Positions 8,742 through 17,908 of a stretch of 64,000 bases of DNA are shown in pieces. This DNA is from Sphingobacteriales bacterium (lineage in GTDB: Bacteria; Bacteroidota; Bacteroidia; Chitinophagales; Chitinophagaceae), in NCBI GenBank assembly GCA_004144185.1, contig SEFP01000002.1, positions 1 to 64,000 on the forward strand, given 5' to 3'. Each line of letters starts with the position of its first letter. Positions within the stretch are counted from its first letter, which is position 1. A model generated the notes under the pieces. It did not search any database and was not told the DNA's origin. It worked only from the letters and a program-made list of their open reading frames with translations. The position numbers were made by a program, and so were the translations under genes.

Positions 8742-10013
8742 ATGGCTGCACAGCGCATTACGATGAATCAGGGCCAGCTTCAGGTGCCCGACAACCCTAT
8801 TATTCCATTTATTGAAGGAGACGGTATCGGACCCGATGTATGGCAGGCCTCGCGCCGCGTGCTGGATGCAGCCGTTGCAGAAGCCTATGGCGGCAAACGC
8901 CAGATCGAGTGGATTGAAATTCTGGCCGGCGAAAAAGCCTTCAACCAGACCGGTGAATGGCTGCCTGCCGAAACGCTGGAGAAAGCCAAAGAATATATCG
9001 TATCTATCAAAGGCCCTCTGACCACACCGGTAGGTGGTGGCATTCGCTCGCTCAACGTGGCGTTGCGCCAAGAGCTGGATCTGTATGCCTGCGTACGTCC
9101 GGTGCATTGGTTCCGCGGTGTTCCGTCCCCGGTTAAGCATCCGGAAGATGTGGATATGGTGATTTTCCGCGAAAACACGGAAGATATTTACGCCGGTATT
9201 GAGTTCAAAGCCGGTTCTCCGGAAGTAGCAAAGCTGCTGAAATTCCTGAAAGACGAACTGGGTGTTACCGACGCCATCCGTTTTCCGGAATCGTCTGCCC
9301 TCGGTATCAAGCCGGTCTCGCAGGAAGGAACGGAACGCCTGGTGCGGGCCGCCATCCTGTATGCCATTACCCACAAGCGCCCATCGGTAGCACTGGTTCA
9401 CAAAGGCAATATCATGAAGTACACCGAAGGTGGCTTCAAGAACTGGGGCTATGCTCTGGCAGCCAAGGAATTTGGCGATCAGGTGTATACCTGGAACCAA
9501 TGGGAAGCGACGCAAAAAGCCGATGGTGAAGAGGTTGCCAACAAAGAGCTAAAGGCTGCCGAGGCATCCGGAAAAGTGATTATCAAGGATGTAATTGCGG
9601 ACAATTTCCTGCAACAGATTCTGATCGCGCCTAAAGATTATTCGGTTATTGCCACGCTCAATCTCAACGGCGATTATATCTCTGATGCCCTGGCTGCAGA
9701 AGTCGGTGGGATCGGGATTGCACCAGGTGCCAACATCAACTATGTGACCGGATACGCCGTATTTGAAGCCACCCACGGTACCGCGCCACGCTTTGCCAAT
9801 ACCAACACCATGAACCCGTCTTCGCTGATCCTGAGCGGCGTAATGATGTTGCAGTACATGGGTTGGAACGAAGCCGCCGACCGCATTTTGAAAGCCCTGA
9901 CCGATGCCATTGCCCGCAAGCGCGTGACCATCGACTTCTATAAGCTCATGCACGACGCCACCTTGCTGAAGACCAGCGAGTTTGCGGACGAGATCATCAA
10001 AAATCTGGCTTAA
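8742..10013 (+). CDS. icd: Isocitrate dehydrogenase (NADP-type)
   Basis: A 423-residue TCA-cycle enzyme that converts isocitrate to 2-oxoglutarate. Motifs: [19 protein letters not shown] near the N-terminus, [19 protein letters not shown], the arginine-rich substrate site [52 protein letters not shown] and the cofactor-site segment [12 protein letters not shown]. The start at 8742 ([11 protein letters not shown]) is preferred: it follows a -7-like box at 8689 and matches the family length, while the longer in-frame extension to 8544 runs back into the histidine kinase gene. deoC follows after one base, so both are likely co-transcribed. Confidence 0.96.
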   Translation: MAAQRITMNQGQLQVPDNPIIPFIEGDGIGPDVWQASRRVLDAAVAEAYGGKRQIEWIEILAGEKAFNQTGEWLPAETLEKAKEYIVSIKGPLTTPVGGGIRSLNVALRQELDLYACVRPVHWFRGVPSPVKHPEDVDMVIFRENTEDIYAGIEFKAGSPEVAKLLKFLKDELGVTDAIRFPESSALGIKPVSQEGTERLVRAAILYAITHKRPSVALVHKGNIMKYTEGGFKNWGYALAAKEFGDQVYTWNQWEATQKADGEEVANKELKAAEASGKVIIKDVIADNFLQQILIAPKDYSVIATLNLNGDYISDALAAEVGGIGIAPGANINYVTGYAVFEATHGTAPRFANTNTMNPSSLILSGVMMLQYMGWNEAADRILKALTDAIARKRVTIDFYKLMHDATLLKTSEFADEIIKNLA

Positions 10014-10014
10014 G

Positions 10015-10701
10015 ATGACGGTACAAGCCGTTGCGGCCGCTATTGATCACACGGCTTTAAAACCGACCCTTACGACCCGTGCCATCGCGCAACTTTGTGA
10101 GGAGGCGGTTTTGTACCAGTTTGCTGCCGTATGCGTGCCGCCCTGCTACGTCAAAATGGCCTGTGAATTGCTCCAGGGAACCCCGATAGCGGTTGCGACC
10201 GTTATCGGGTTTCCGCTGGGTTATAGCACCACCGAAACCAAAGAAGCGGAAATCAACGAAGCGCTGCACAACGGCGCCACCGAGATCGACGTGGTTCACA
10301 ATATCAGTTTCATCAAGTCGGGCGACGAAGCACATGCCACCCGCGAAATCGAGGTGCTGACCCAACAGGTTCATGCCCGTGGGGGCCGGATTAAAGTGAT
10401 TCTGGAAACCTCCTACCTCACCGATGCCGAGATCGTAGCCTGTTGCCGTCAGTATGGAGCATTGGGTGTTGACTTTGTCAAGACCTCTACCGGATTCTCG
10501 GATGCCGGTGCTCAGGTGGAGCACGTTCGGCTCATGCGCCAGTCGCTTCCGGATACCATCCGGATCAAAGCGTCGGGCGGCATCCGTACGCTGGCAGAAG
10601 CCCAGGCGATGCTCGCAGCCGGTGCTGATCGGCTGGGAACCTCCGCGGGCGTGCAGATTATTTCCGAAATGACCGCTCCCGGTGAAACCTTAACGACTTA
10701 G
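10015..10701 (+). CDS. deoC: Deoxyribose-phosphate aldolase
   Basis: A 228-residue class I aldolase that splits 2-deoxyribose-5-phosphate into glyceraldehyde-3-phosphate and acetaldehyde. Visible motifs: AAIDHTALKPTLT at the start, ATVIGFPLGYSTTETKEAE, the catalytic region GGRIKVILETSYLTD, the Schiff-base lysine in GVDFVKTSTGFSDAGA, and IKASGGIRTLAEAQAM. The ATG at 10015 is one base after the icd stop. Icd, DeoC and the next two genes run in one direction with very small gaps and probably form an operon. Confidence 0.95.
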   Translation: MTVQAVAAAIDHTALKPTLTTRAIAQLCEEAVLYQFAAVCVPPCYVKMACELLQGTPIAVATVIGFPLGYSTTETKEAEINEALHNGATEIDVVHNISFIKSGDEAHATREIEVLTQQVHARGGRIKVILETSYLTDAEIVACCRQYGALGVDFVKTSTGFSDAGAQVEHVRLMRQSLPDTIRIKASGGIRTLAEAQAMLAAGADRLGTSAGVQIISEMTAPGETLTT

Positions 10702-10725
10702 GTTCGTCTATACAGTCGTTTTTTG

Positions 10726-11181
10726 ATGCTTATGAAAGTTTTTTTTACAGGATGTATTCTCTTTGTTGCCAGCCTGCCCGGCTACTGTCAGGACAGCACC
10801 GTGCCGAAAGCTGTGCTGCCCGGCACCTTGCGGGTGGAAGTGGAACCCAACGGGGATACGATTTACCGGGGTGCCGTTCTTCCGGAAACGCCTAGCAGAA
10901 GACCAGTCTATCGCGGGCTGATTTACTCGGGCCGTGGGTTTCGGATTCAGATTTATTCCGGAAACGATCGCAAAGAAGCCATTGCAGCCAAAACCCGGTT
11001 CATGCGCATCTACCCCAGCCTGCGTACCTACCTGAGCTATACGGCCCCTCATTTTAAAGTCAAAGCCGGCGATTTTAAAAGCCGTACAGACGCCTACCAG
11101 ATTGCCCGCACCATTCAAACGTTATTCAAGCCGGTGATGATTGTACCGGATGTAATTGTGGTTAATTCTTTGAAGCAATGA
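10726..11181 (+). CDS. Secreted SPOR-like domain protein
   Basis: A 151-residue exported protein. The N-terminus (MKVFFTGCILFVASLPGYCQ) is a signal peptide ending near the CQ. The C-terminal half (YSGRGFRIQIYSGNDRKEAI, then FKVKAGDFKSRTDAYQIARTI) matches the SPOR fold pattern, a small domain that binds denuded peptidoglycan. The ATG at 10726 is used; a second ATG at 10732 would remove two residues and fits the signal peptide equally well. Its last bases overlap the next gene by 4 bp (ATGA). Confidence 0.8.
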   Translation: MLMKVFFTGCILFVASLPGYCQDSTVPKAVLPGTLRVEVEPNGDTIYRGAVLPETPSRRPVYRGLIYSGRGFRIQIYSGNDRKEAIAAKTRFMRIYPSLRTYLSYTAPHFKVKAGDFKSRTDAYQIARTIQTLFKPVMIVPDVIVVNSLKQ

Positions 11182-12371
11182 TAACCATCGAAGCTATTCA
11201 ACACGCCGCCCGGACGCTAGCGCCGGAGATACAACAATTCCGGGAGCATATTCACAGCTACCCGGAATTGTCTTTTGAGGAAACTGCCACAGCCGCCTTT
11301 GTGTCCGGAAAACTCCGCGAATGGGGCATTCCCTTTACCGAAGGCTGGGCCGGCACCGGGATTGTAGCGCTGATCGAAGGCCGAAATCCGGAAAAAACCT
11401 GCACGGCCATTCGCTCAGAACTGGATGCATTGCCAATTCTGGAAGAAAACACAACCGCTTATGCATCCAGGCACAACGGTATTATGCACGCCTGCGGACA
11501 CGATGCCCATACGGCCTGCCTGCTGGGCGTGGCACGTCTGCTACAAACGCATGCAGCCGACTGGGAAGGAACCGTAAAACTTATTTTTCAGCCCGGTGAG
11601 GAAAAGCATCCCGGTGGTGGCTCCCTGATGCTCCAGGCCGGTGTACTCGACAGTCCTAAAGTGGATCGGATTCTGGCGCTGCACGTGTACCCAACCCTGC
11701 CGGCCGGAGACGTTGGCTTCCGGAAAGGGCAGTATATGGCTTCGACCGATGAGATTCACATTACGATTCAGGGCAAGGGCGGTCATGCAGCCCTGCCGCA
11801 TCAGACGATTGATCCGATCATGATTGCAGCGTATACCCTTGTCAACCTGCAACAACTGGTTTCCCGGCGCAGCAACCCTGTGGTGCCTTGTGTGCTGTCG
11901 TTTGGCAAAATCGCAGGCGGCACGGTCAACAATGTCATTCCCGACACCGTGTCGCTTTCCGGAACGTTGCGGACAATGGACGAACGCTGGCGTACCGAAG
12001 CCCACCGATTGATAAAAGAAGTTGTAAACAGTACCTGTGCTACCTGGGGCGCCACGGCGACCGTCGAGATTCCGGAAGGCTATCCATCGCTGTACAATGA
12101 CCCGGAGCTGACCGGGACGGCCGAGCAGTTGGCTACAGCCTTTTTAGGAGCCGATCGGGTTTATGAACTGGCATTGCGGATGACTGCCGATGATTTTGCC
12201 TTTTACGGGCATCAGGTGCCGGGCTGTTATTTCCGGTTGGGCACGGCTGCGCCGGATGGTCAGTCGTGTACCTCATCTGTACACACCAGCCGGTTTGACA
12301 TCGATCCGGCGGCACTGGAAACCGGAACCGGTCTGATGGCCTATCTGGCGATGCAATTGAATAATCAGTAA
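11178..12371 (+). CDS. M20 family amidohydrolase
   Basis: A 397-residue zinc amidohydrolase of the hippuricase / N-acyl-amino acid hydrolase group (M20D). Metal-binding and catalytic motifs are visible: REHIHSYPELSFEE near the N-terminus, ELDALPILEEN, MHACGHDAHTACLLG with the metal His and Asp, IFQPGEEKHPGG with the catalytic Glu pair, and ALHVYPTLPAGDVG. The dimerisation domain contains KGGHAALPHQTIDPI, and the C-terminal metal ligand lies in the VHTSRFDID region. No signal peptide, so probably cytoplasmic. The precise substrate cannot be told from sequence. It is the last gene of the icd-deoC run and ends at a shared terminator. Confidence 0.93.
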   Translation: MITIEAIQHAARTLAPEIQQFREHIHSYPELSFEETATAAFVSGKLREWGIPFTEGWAGTGIVALIEGRNPEKTCTAIRSELDALPILEENTTAYASRHNGIMHACGHDAHTACLLGVARLLQTHAADWEGTVKLIFQPGEEKHPGGGSLMLQAGVLDSPKVDRILALHVYPTLPAGDVGFRKGQYMASTDEIHITIQGKGGHAALPHQTIDPIMIAAYTLVNLQQLVSRRSNPVVPCVLSFGKIAGGTVNNVIPDTVSLSGTLRTMDERWRTEAHRLIKEVVNSTCATWGATATVEIPEGYPSLYNDPELTGTAEQLATAFLGADRVYELALRMTADDFAFYGHQVPGCYFRLGTAAPDGQSCTSSVHTSRFDIDPAALETGTGLMAYLAMQLNNQ

Positions 12372-12399
12372 GCATATTCCCGAACTACTTATTCTAAAC

Positions 12400-12434
12400 A
12401 AAAAGGCGCTTCCATAAACAGGAAGCGCCTTTTC
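12400..12434. terminator. Bidirectional terminator between convergent genes
   Basis: Perfect 13-base inverted repeat AAAAGGCGCTTCC / GGAAGCGCCTTTT with a 7-base loop, flanked by A and T runs. It can serve both the M20 gene and the minus-strand gene beyond it. Confidence 0.9.
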
Positions 12435-12455
12435 TATAGCAGCTTTATAAGGTCA

Positions 12456-12719
12456 TTAGTAATGCACCTGAATCACGGAGTGCAGCGGGATGGTAACGCC
12501 GCCCTTTAGTTGCAGATAGTGCTCGGTGACACTCCATACCGTGGTTTCCACTTCGCAGGGACCCAGCGTCGTTTCAAATGTAATCGCCGTTTTGCCCTTG
12601 AACTCATTGCCCAGGCGGGTGGCGTACTGAAGTTCATCACGCCATCTCTGGGTGTTATCTACAAAGGCAGGAACCAGATGCAATTCGGGGATTTCTTCTT
12701 TCTGAACGAGACGGGCCAT
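12456..12719 (-). CDS. Small conserved-looking protein, unknown function
   Basis: An 87-residue protein starting MARLVQKEEIPELHLVPAF. I do not recognise it. It is soluble, has no signal peptide, and contains a beta-rich stretch (GKTAITFETTLGPCEVETTVW, then YLQLKGGVTIPLHSVIQV) that resembles a small barrel or PilZ-like fold, though this is only an impression. The start at 12719 is preferred over an upstream in-frame start at 12734. It is a single gene facing the M20 operon. Confidence 0.65.
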   Translation of the reverse strand: MARLVQKEEIPELHLVPAFVDNTQRWRDELQYATRLGNEFKGKTAITFETTLGPCEVETTVWSVTEHYLQLKGGVTIPLHSVIQVHY

Positions 12720-12883
12720 AACAGAGGGAACCAAAATAGGAAGGCTTTAAACGCTAAAAGTAATGATGCTTCCGGAAACAAGCACCCATTGGTCATTGGT
12801 TTCCGGAAATTTTAAAGCGGCTTTAAACAACGGCACCGGTGTCAAAGGTGGCACCGGTACCCGTGCGTCATGCTGCAATGAAC

Positions 12884-13474
12884 TTACTGGATTTTTACCG
12901 GAAAGGTTCCGTCGGCATCGTTCTCGCCACCAATCGCATCCCGGGTAGCCGCTGCCTTATCAACCGGATCGTGGATCAGTCGTACCCGCAAGGCTCCGGT
13001 TCCCGCCAAGCCAGTGGTCATCTTCAGCATCCGGTTGAACGGTTTGCCATTTTTATCCAGGCTTCCGCTGCCGGAGACCGGTGTAAGAGACCCCGGGCCG
13101 AACGCAGGTGTAGAATCATAGTAAAACAGATGATCCTGGTTTTCGGCATCGATTTCAGTGGTCGTGGTGTCTACAGGAATGGCTTTCTCATTGTACACCT
13201 CTACCGATACGGAGTAGGTACGATTCGGAAGCAGTTTTACCGTATCGGCGACAACAGCAGAATCAGCGACTGTACTGTTGAACCCATTTGAAACCTTGTA
13301 GCGGAAGCTCTGCGAGGGTCCGAGGGTGCCGTCATCCAGAAACGTAAGTTTCAGGGTGGTGATCACTTCCTGCTCGACGGGCTTTGGGGTATCGTCTTTG
13401 GTACAGGAAGAAATGCCGGCTGTGAGCGCGGCGAGTCCGAAGGCATATACTGCCAGTTGATGAGTAGTACGCAT
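12884..13474 (-). CDS. Lipoprotein partner of a TonB-dependent receptor
   Basis: A 196-residue lipoprotein with signal peptide and lipobox (LTAGISSCTKDD, Cys at about 24). The body is a beta-sandwich-like sequence with VITTLKLTFLDDG, LPNRTYSVSVEVYNE, ENQDHLFYYDS and GTGALRVRLIHDPVDK. This pattern resembles a lipoprotein family found beside TonB-dependent receptors in Flavobacteria and relatives, sometimes named as type 1 periplasmic-binding-fold proteins; that assignment is from memory. It lies 39 bp downstream of the receptor gene on the same strand, so it is probably co-transcribed and surface or outer-membrane anchored. The ligand is not known. Confidence 0.75.
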   Translation of the reverse strand: MRTTHQLAVYAFGLAALTAGISSCTKDDTPKPVEQEVITTLKLTFLDDGTLGPSQSFRYKVSNGFNSTVADSAVVADTVKLLPNRTYSVSVEVYNEKAIPVDTTTTEIDAENQDHLFYYDSTPAFGPGSLTPVSGSGSLDKNGKPFNRMLKMTTGLAGTGALRVRLIHDPVDKAAATRDAIGGENDADGTFPVKIQ

Positions 13475-13513
13475 GATTGTTTGAAAAGGGATTGGAAAAG
13501 AGTGTGTTGATTG

Positions 13514-15835
13514 TTAGTTGGAGGCGCCCAACGGCACATACAGCCGCAGGGTCAGGTTTCGGCCCGGTTGGTCCAGAAAGTACCGGAAGGCGTCAAGATA
13601 ATCACGGTAACGGGTGTTTAGCAAATTGTCGGCCGTCAGACTGATCTGCGCCGGAAACCGTGCCGATGGCAGCGTAACGCCTGCTGTAGCAGACACCAGG
13701 GTGTAATCGGCCGGCGGACGGGGATAATCAATGGCATCGAAATTTTCCGGGATGCGCGTCTGCCGGGCTACATACGCTACTGTGCCGCCCATAAAAAAGC
13801 GTTTCCAACGGCCCAGATCCCGCTGATAGCGCAGCCCTCCCTGTAACCGGTCGGCCGGTGTCAGAATAATCCAGTCCTGCTGCACCCGGTCCCAGGAACG
13901 CACCAGCGATAGTTTTGCCGACGCTTCCAGATACTTTAAAACAGGTCCCTGAACAGAGGCATCCAGTCCATCCAAGCGGGCATCGGTTTGTTGGTACCGG
14001 AATGTTTTGTAATAGCCACGAATCGTCAGGATATCTTCCCCCGGTTGCAGATAAACGAAATTGTTGATCCATTGCCGGTAGGCGCTGATATCGGCCTGCC
14101 AATGTGTGCCTTTGGAGCGGAGCCCGGCAGAAAGACCGGTAGCCGATTCCGGAAGCAGGGAAGGGTTGCCCAGCTCGATCCGGGCTGCGCCCTGATGCAA
14201 TCCGGCGGCAAACAATTCATTAGCTTGCGGAGCACGCCAGGCACGCGAAAGCGTCAGACTGCCTTCGAGGATTTTGGCAACCGTACGCCGCACCGCAGCC
14301 GTTCCGGACAGGTTCTGATAATCGAGGTTGTAGGTCACGATCTGTTGATTAGAACCCTGGTTGGTGATCATCCGGTACTGGCGCAGGTCGCCCCGGACAC
14401 CGGCTTCCAGCTCCCAGCCGGCTTTCCGGAAATGACCGATGGCATACGCGCCACCGGCCAGGGCATCGTAAAATGGAATAAAAAGCCGGTCGCCATCGGC
14501 AAACCGGTTGCGCTGCCAGAAGCCATCCAGCCCTGCGGTTCCGGAAAAGCCGTTTTTGGGCCGCAGGTCCAGGTTCAGATTCAGCGTCTGGGTTTGCAGG
14601 GTCAGGTTCAGCTGGGCTGCATCCGTGGGCGTACGTACTACATCGTATTCCTGCCGGAAGTTGTGCTGATAAGCATAGGTAGCCGACCAGGTTCCCAATT
14701 TCGTTTCCCGGAAGGCCCGCGCTTTTACCAACTGGTGATCCACCCGTTGCCGGGGCCGGTTCAGGGTGTACGTAAAATCGGCCGGCACCAGTGGTTCCGG
14801 ACTGTTGATGGCATTGAGCAGATCTTCCCGGCTTCCGGTATGCGAACCGCGATACAGTCCCAGTTCGGTTTGAAAGCGGCTGTAGAAAACGGACGCGCCG
14901 CAGTTCTCCTTCCGCCAGTCCAGGGTAGCTGAATACGCCGCTTCCCGGATGCCGGTATTGGCCGCCCAGGCTCCGGAGGGCAAGTGGTAATTTCCGCCCG
15001 CCTTCAGAGTGCCCTGCAACCGGAACGCCAACTGCGGAGCCTTCCGGAAGCGATGATCGACCTGTCCGGAAAGAACGCCCATCCGGTTGTTGCTGGCGGC
15101 GGTCAGGGCTACCCCGCCTTCCCAGCCTGCCATCTGGCGCAGAGGAGCAGGCTCTACTAGGATCACACCGGCAATGGCATCTGTACCATAGCGAACCCCG
15201 GCAGCGCCTTTAATGACGGTTACAGAGCCTGCAATGGCCGGATCGATTGCGAGTGCATGTTCGCCGCCCCACTGCTGGTCTTCCTGCCGGACGCCGTTGT
15301 TAAGGGTCAGCACCCGGTTGCCCGAAAGACCGTGGATCACCGTCTTGGCAATCGTAGCCCCATTGGTTACAGTAGTCACACCGTTGATCTGTTGCAGGGC
15401 CTGCGACAGTCCCATTCCGGAAGCGGCGTGCAACCGGGTTTCATCAAGGGTTTCGTTGATCTGAACCGGCACCTCTACCCGATGCCCTTCGACGACTACT
15501 TCACCCAGCGTTCCGGAAGGCATTGTGGCTACCAGAGTTCGTTCACCGGATTGGGTCAGCAACATGGAATCGGTCCAGATCGGATAGTCTGCGGTCAGAA
15601 CCCGAAATACGTGTTTACCCGGACAGAGGCCCGTGATTAGCGTGATTCCGGATGAATCGGCTTCATAGCTTTTGCCGGACGCCACCAGATATACGGTCGC
15701 CGGCCACACCGCCCCATGGGTGGGTGTAGTAATATGGAGCGTAAGCGACAGCTGGCAGGTATCCTGAGCCCCACAAGGGTTCAGGATACCGACTGTGCCG
15801 AGTACCAACGCTACCGTCTTGAACAAGACAGGCAT
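13514..15835 (-). CDS. TonB-dependent outer-membrane receptor
   Basis: A 773-residue TonB-dependent transporter. After a signal peptide (VALVLGTVGILNPCGA) an N-terminal carboxypeptidase-like regulatory domain covers about 25-105. The plug domain follows (GEVVVEGHRVEVPVQINET, LQQINGVTTVTNGATIAKTV, VIKGAAGVRYGTDAIAGVI) and then a large beta barrel ending in a typical outer-membrane strand with a terminal LRLYVPLG stretch. It works with TonB-ExbBD to import a ligand across the outer membrane. The ligand is not readable from sequence. The His-rich upstream protein and partner lipoprotein hint at a metal, but that is inference. No SusD-like partner is present, so this is not a polysaccharide utilisation locus. 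Confidence 0.93.
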   Translation of the reverse strand: MPVLFKTVALVLGTVGILNPCGAQDTCQLSLTLHITTPTHGAVWPATVYLVASGKSYEADSSGITLITGLCPGKHVFRVLTADYPIWTDSMLLTQSGERTLVATMPSGTLGEVVVEGHRVEVPVQINETLDETRLHAASGMGLSQALQQINGVTTVTNGATIAKTVIHGLSGNRVLTLNNGVRQEDQQWGGEHALAIDPAIAGSVTVIKGAAGVRYGTDAIAGVILVEPAPLRQMAGWEGGVALTAASNNRMGVLSGQVDHRFRKAPQLAFRLQGTLKAGGNYHLPSGAWAANTGIREAAYSATLDWRKENCGASVFYSRFQTELGLYRGSHTGSREDLLNAINSPEPLVPADFTYTLNRPRQRVDHQLVKARAFRETKLGTWSATYAYQHNFRQEYDVVRTPTDAAQLNLTLQTQTLNLNLDLRPKNGFSGTAGLDGFWQRNRFADGDRLFIPFYDALAGGAYAIGHFRKAGWELEAGVRGDLRQYRMITNQGSNQQIVTYNLDYQNLSGTAAVRRTVAKILEGSLTLSRAWRAPQANELFAAGLHQGAARIELGNPSLLPESATGLSAGLRSKGTHWQADISAYRQWINNFVYLQPGEDILTIRGYYKTFRYQQTDARLDGLDASVQGPVLKYLEASAKLSLVRSWDRVQQDWIILTPADRLQGGLRYQRDLGRWKRFFMGGTVAYVARQTRIPENFDAIDYPRPPADYTLVSATAGVTLPSARFPAQISLTADNLLNTRYRDYLDAFRYFLDQPGRNLTLRLYVPLGASN

Positions 15836-16020
15836 AAAAAATTCAGAATAAAGCCCGGATCTTCCGGATGTACCGGAAGTGGGCTGATCTACACTCGCAT
15901 ATATCTAGATCGCATGACCTGAACGACGCCTGTAGATAAACAAAGGAAATGGATGTGCCTCAACCTACAGGTCAACCAGAAACAGCCGGCTGGTGGGCAC
16001 ACCCGTAAAAACAGTCGTTC

Positions 16021-16362
16021 TTAACTGAAATCCATCGGCGGTCCACGCCCGTTGCGAATGGGCACCGGTCCAGCAGCCACCTGTGCCTGCCAGTGCTGCG
16101 AGTAGGGCGCGAATACATCCGGAAGGCTGGTTTCCGGAAACCAGTCGAAGAAAGGCGCGTCGGTAAACGGCGCCAGACAATACGTTACAAATTCGCAGTG
16201 ATGGTGCTGCGGTTCGATGCATTGTTCACCCTTTTTATGCGCATGGTGAACGGTATCGGTATGCGTGGCAAAGCCGTGCAGCAGCTCTTTCTGGGTGCCT
16301 CCAAAGAGCAGCAGCACCGCCAGACACAGGACAGAAAGTTTTTGCCAGACTTTGATACGCAC
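16021..16362 (-). CDS. Small His-rich exported protein
   Basis: A 113-residue protein with an N-terminal hydrophobic segment (LSVLCLAVLLLFGGTQ) and then a strikingly His- and Cys-rich middle: residues around HTDTVHHAHKKGEQC and EPQHHHCEFVTYCLAPF. These side chains could bind a metal ion. It is upstream of the TonB-dependent receptor, in the same direction, with a 185-bp gap. A perfect -7 box stops four bases before the ATG at 16362. No named family is recognised. A role as a metal-binding or metal-sensing accessory protein is inferred from composition and context only. Confidence 0.7.
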   Translation of the reverse strand: MRIKVWQKLSVLCLAVLLLFGGTQKELLHGFATHTDTVHHAHKKGEQCIEPQHHHCEFVTYCLAPFTDAPFFDWFPETSLPDVFAPYSQHWQAQVAAGPVPIRNGRGPPMDFS

Positions 16363-16366
16363 GGTG

Positions 16367-16374
16367 CAAAGGTA
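16367..16374 (-). promoter_or_regulatory. -7 promoter element before the His-rich gene
   Basis: Minus-strand TACCTTTG, perfect consensus, four bases before the ATG at 16362. Predicts a leaderless transcript. Confidence 0.65.
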
Positions 16375-16450
16375 AAAGGCAGGTCGAATGCAATCGATAA
16401 CAAACGATTAATTCCCGTTTTAGCACGCCTTCTGATTGCGCTTCGGCTGT

Positions 16451-16458
16451 TACCTTTG
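16451..16458 (+). promoter_or_regulatory. -7 promoter element before gltA
   Basis: TACCTTTG, perfect consensus. The predicted transcript start leaves a leader of about 63 nt before the ATG at 16526. Confidence 0.65.
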
Positions 16459-16525
16459 AGCACGAACAATTATTCTTTCAACATACACCGGACGGCTTTG
16501 TCGCCGCTTCGGATTCTTTAAATCT

Positions 16526-17848
16526 ATGGGCTACGTTAAAAACCGTTTTAAAGAGGTTGCCGATCAGCTGGCAGCAGAAATCAAAACCCTTCTTCAGGAG
16601 CACGGCGAAACGTCGTTGGGTGAGGTAACCCTTGCGCAGGCCTATCAGGGTGCGCGGGGCATTCCGGCGCTGGTAACGGAAACATCTTTGTTGGATTCCA
16701 ATGAAGGCATTCGTTTCCGGGGCTATTCCATTCCGGAACTGCGCGAAAAGCTTCCCAAAGTAGATGGCGGTATAGAACCCACTCCGGAAGGGCTGTTTTA
16801 CCTGTTGCTGACCGGTGATATGCCTACCGATGAAGATGCCGGTCATATCTCGACTACGTGGGCACGTCGCTCGCATGTACCCAATCATGTGTTTGAAGTG
16901 ATCGAGGCGCTGCCTGTGACCACACACCCAATGACGCAGTTTTGCGCGGCGATTCTGGCCCTGCAAACGGAAAGCAAATTTGCCAAGGCATATGCAGACG
17001 GTATTTCCAAGAAAGAATACTGGGATTATACCTACGAAGATGCCATGACGCTGATTGCACGCCTCCCCCGCGTTGCAGCGTATATCTACCGTCGTAAGTA
17101 TAAAGATGGCAAGCACATCCAGCCGGACGGCATGCTGGACTGGAGCGCCAACTTTGCACACATGATGGGCTTTGACGACAACCAGTTTAAAGAACTGATG
17201 CGTTTGTACCTGACCATCCACTCGGATCATGAAGGCGGCAATGTATCGGCCCACGCCACGCATCTGGTGGGTTCTGCCCTGAGCGATCCATATTTGTCGT
17301 TCTGCGCGGGTATGACCGGTCTGGCAGGTCCGTTGCACGGTCTGGCCAATCAGGAAGTGATTCGCTGGATTGAAGAGCTTCAGGCCAATCTGGGTACGCA
17401 GGAGCCTACCAAAGAGCAGATTGCCGAGTATATTAAAAAGACACTGAGCGAAGGCAAGGTGGTCCCAGGATATGGCCATGCCGTACTCCGGAAAACCGAT
17501 CCGCGTTTTGTAGCGCAAATGGAATTTGCTAAAAAGCACTGCCCGGATGACGCGACTGTAAAAACGGTCTGGAACGTGTATGAGGTCGCTCCGCCGATTC
17601 TGGAGAGCACCGGTAAGATCAAAAACCCATGGCCAAACGTAGATGCCCACAGCGGTGCATTGCTGAAACACTACGGCCTGCTGGAAGAAGATTTTTACAC
17701 CGTACTGTTTGGCGTAAGCCGTGCGCTGGGTGTATTGGCCTCGCTCTGCTGGGATCGTGCACTGGGCTTCCCGATCGAGCGTCCGAAGTCCTTTACAACT
17801 GAGTGGGCCAAGGCACAGGTGGCCAAGGCCGGCAAAGCAACCGCTTAG
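16526..17848 (+). CDS. gltA: Citrate synthase, mitochondrial-like type
   Basis: A 440-residue citrate synthase, which condenses oxaloacetate and acetyl-CoA. The sequence follows the eukaryotic mitochondrial enzyme more closely than the usual bacterial Glt[34 protein letters not shown] with an active-site His, [15 protein letters not shown] with the second active-site His, the Asp-bearing segment [15 protein letters not shown], and a C-terminal [12 protein letters not shown]. Length also matches. Such eukaryote-like forms are known in a few bacteria (Geobacter is a published case). It has its own promoter and a strong terminator. Confidence 0.95.
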   Translation: MGYVKNRFKEVADQLAAEIKTLLQEHGETSLGEVTLAQAYQGARGIPALVTETSLLDSNEGIRFRGYSIPELREKLPKVDGGIEPTPEGLFYLLLTGDMPTDEDAGHISTTWARRSHVPNHVFEVIEALPVTTHPMTQFCAAILALQTESKFAKAYADGISKKEYWDYTYEDAMTLIARLPRVAAYIYRRKYKDGKHIQPDGMLDWSANFAHMMGFDDNQFKELMRLYLTIHSDHEGGNVSAHATHLVGSALSDPYLSFCAGMTGLAGPLHGLANQEVIRWIEELQANLGTQEPTKEQIAEYIKKTLSEGKVVPGYGHAVLRKTDPRFVAQMEFAKKHCPDDATVKTVWNVYEVAPPILESTGKIKNPWPNVDAHSGALLKHYGLLEEDFYTVLFGVSRALGVLASLCWDRALGFPIERPKSFTTEWAKAQVAKAGKATA

Positions 17849-17872
17849 GTTCCGGAAATCTTTACTAAAAGA

Positions 17873-17908
17873 GAAGCCCCGCATACAGTATGCGGGGCTT
17901 CGTTGTTT
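17873..17908. terminator. Terminator between gltA and tilS
   Basis: Inverted repeat GAAGCCCCGCATA / TATGCGGGGCTTC with a 3-base loop, followed by a T-rich tract. Serves gltA and possibly the convergent tilS. Confidence 0.9.

Noticed and set aside
12735-12883. Possible regulatory RNA between the small minus-strand gene and the lipoprotein gene
   Set aside because: It contains two TTCCGGAA and a weak GGCACCGGT-type inverted repeat, but no convincing structure or T run.
16478-17884. 468-codon open frame opposite citrate synthase
   Set aside because: Antisense to a well-conserved gene; composition and lack of any motif show it is a by-product of codon bias.
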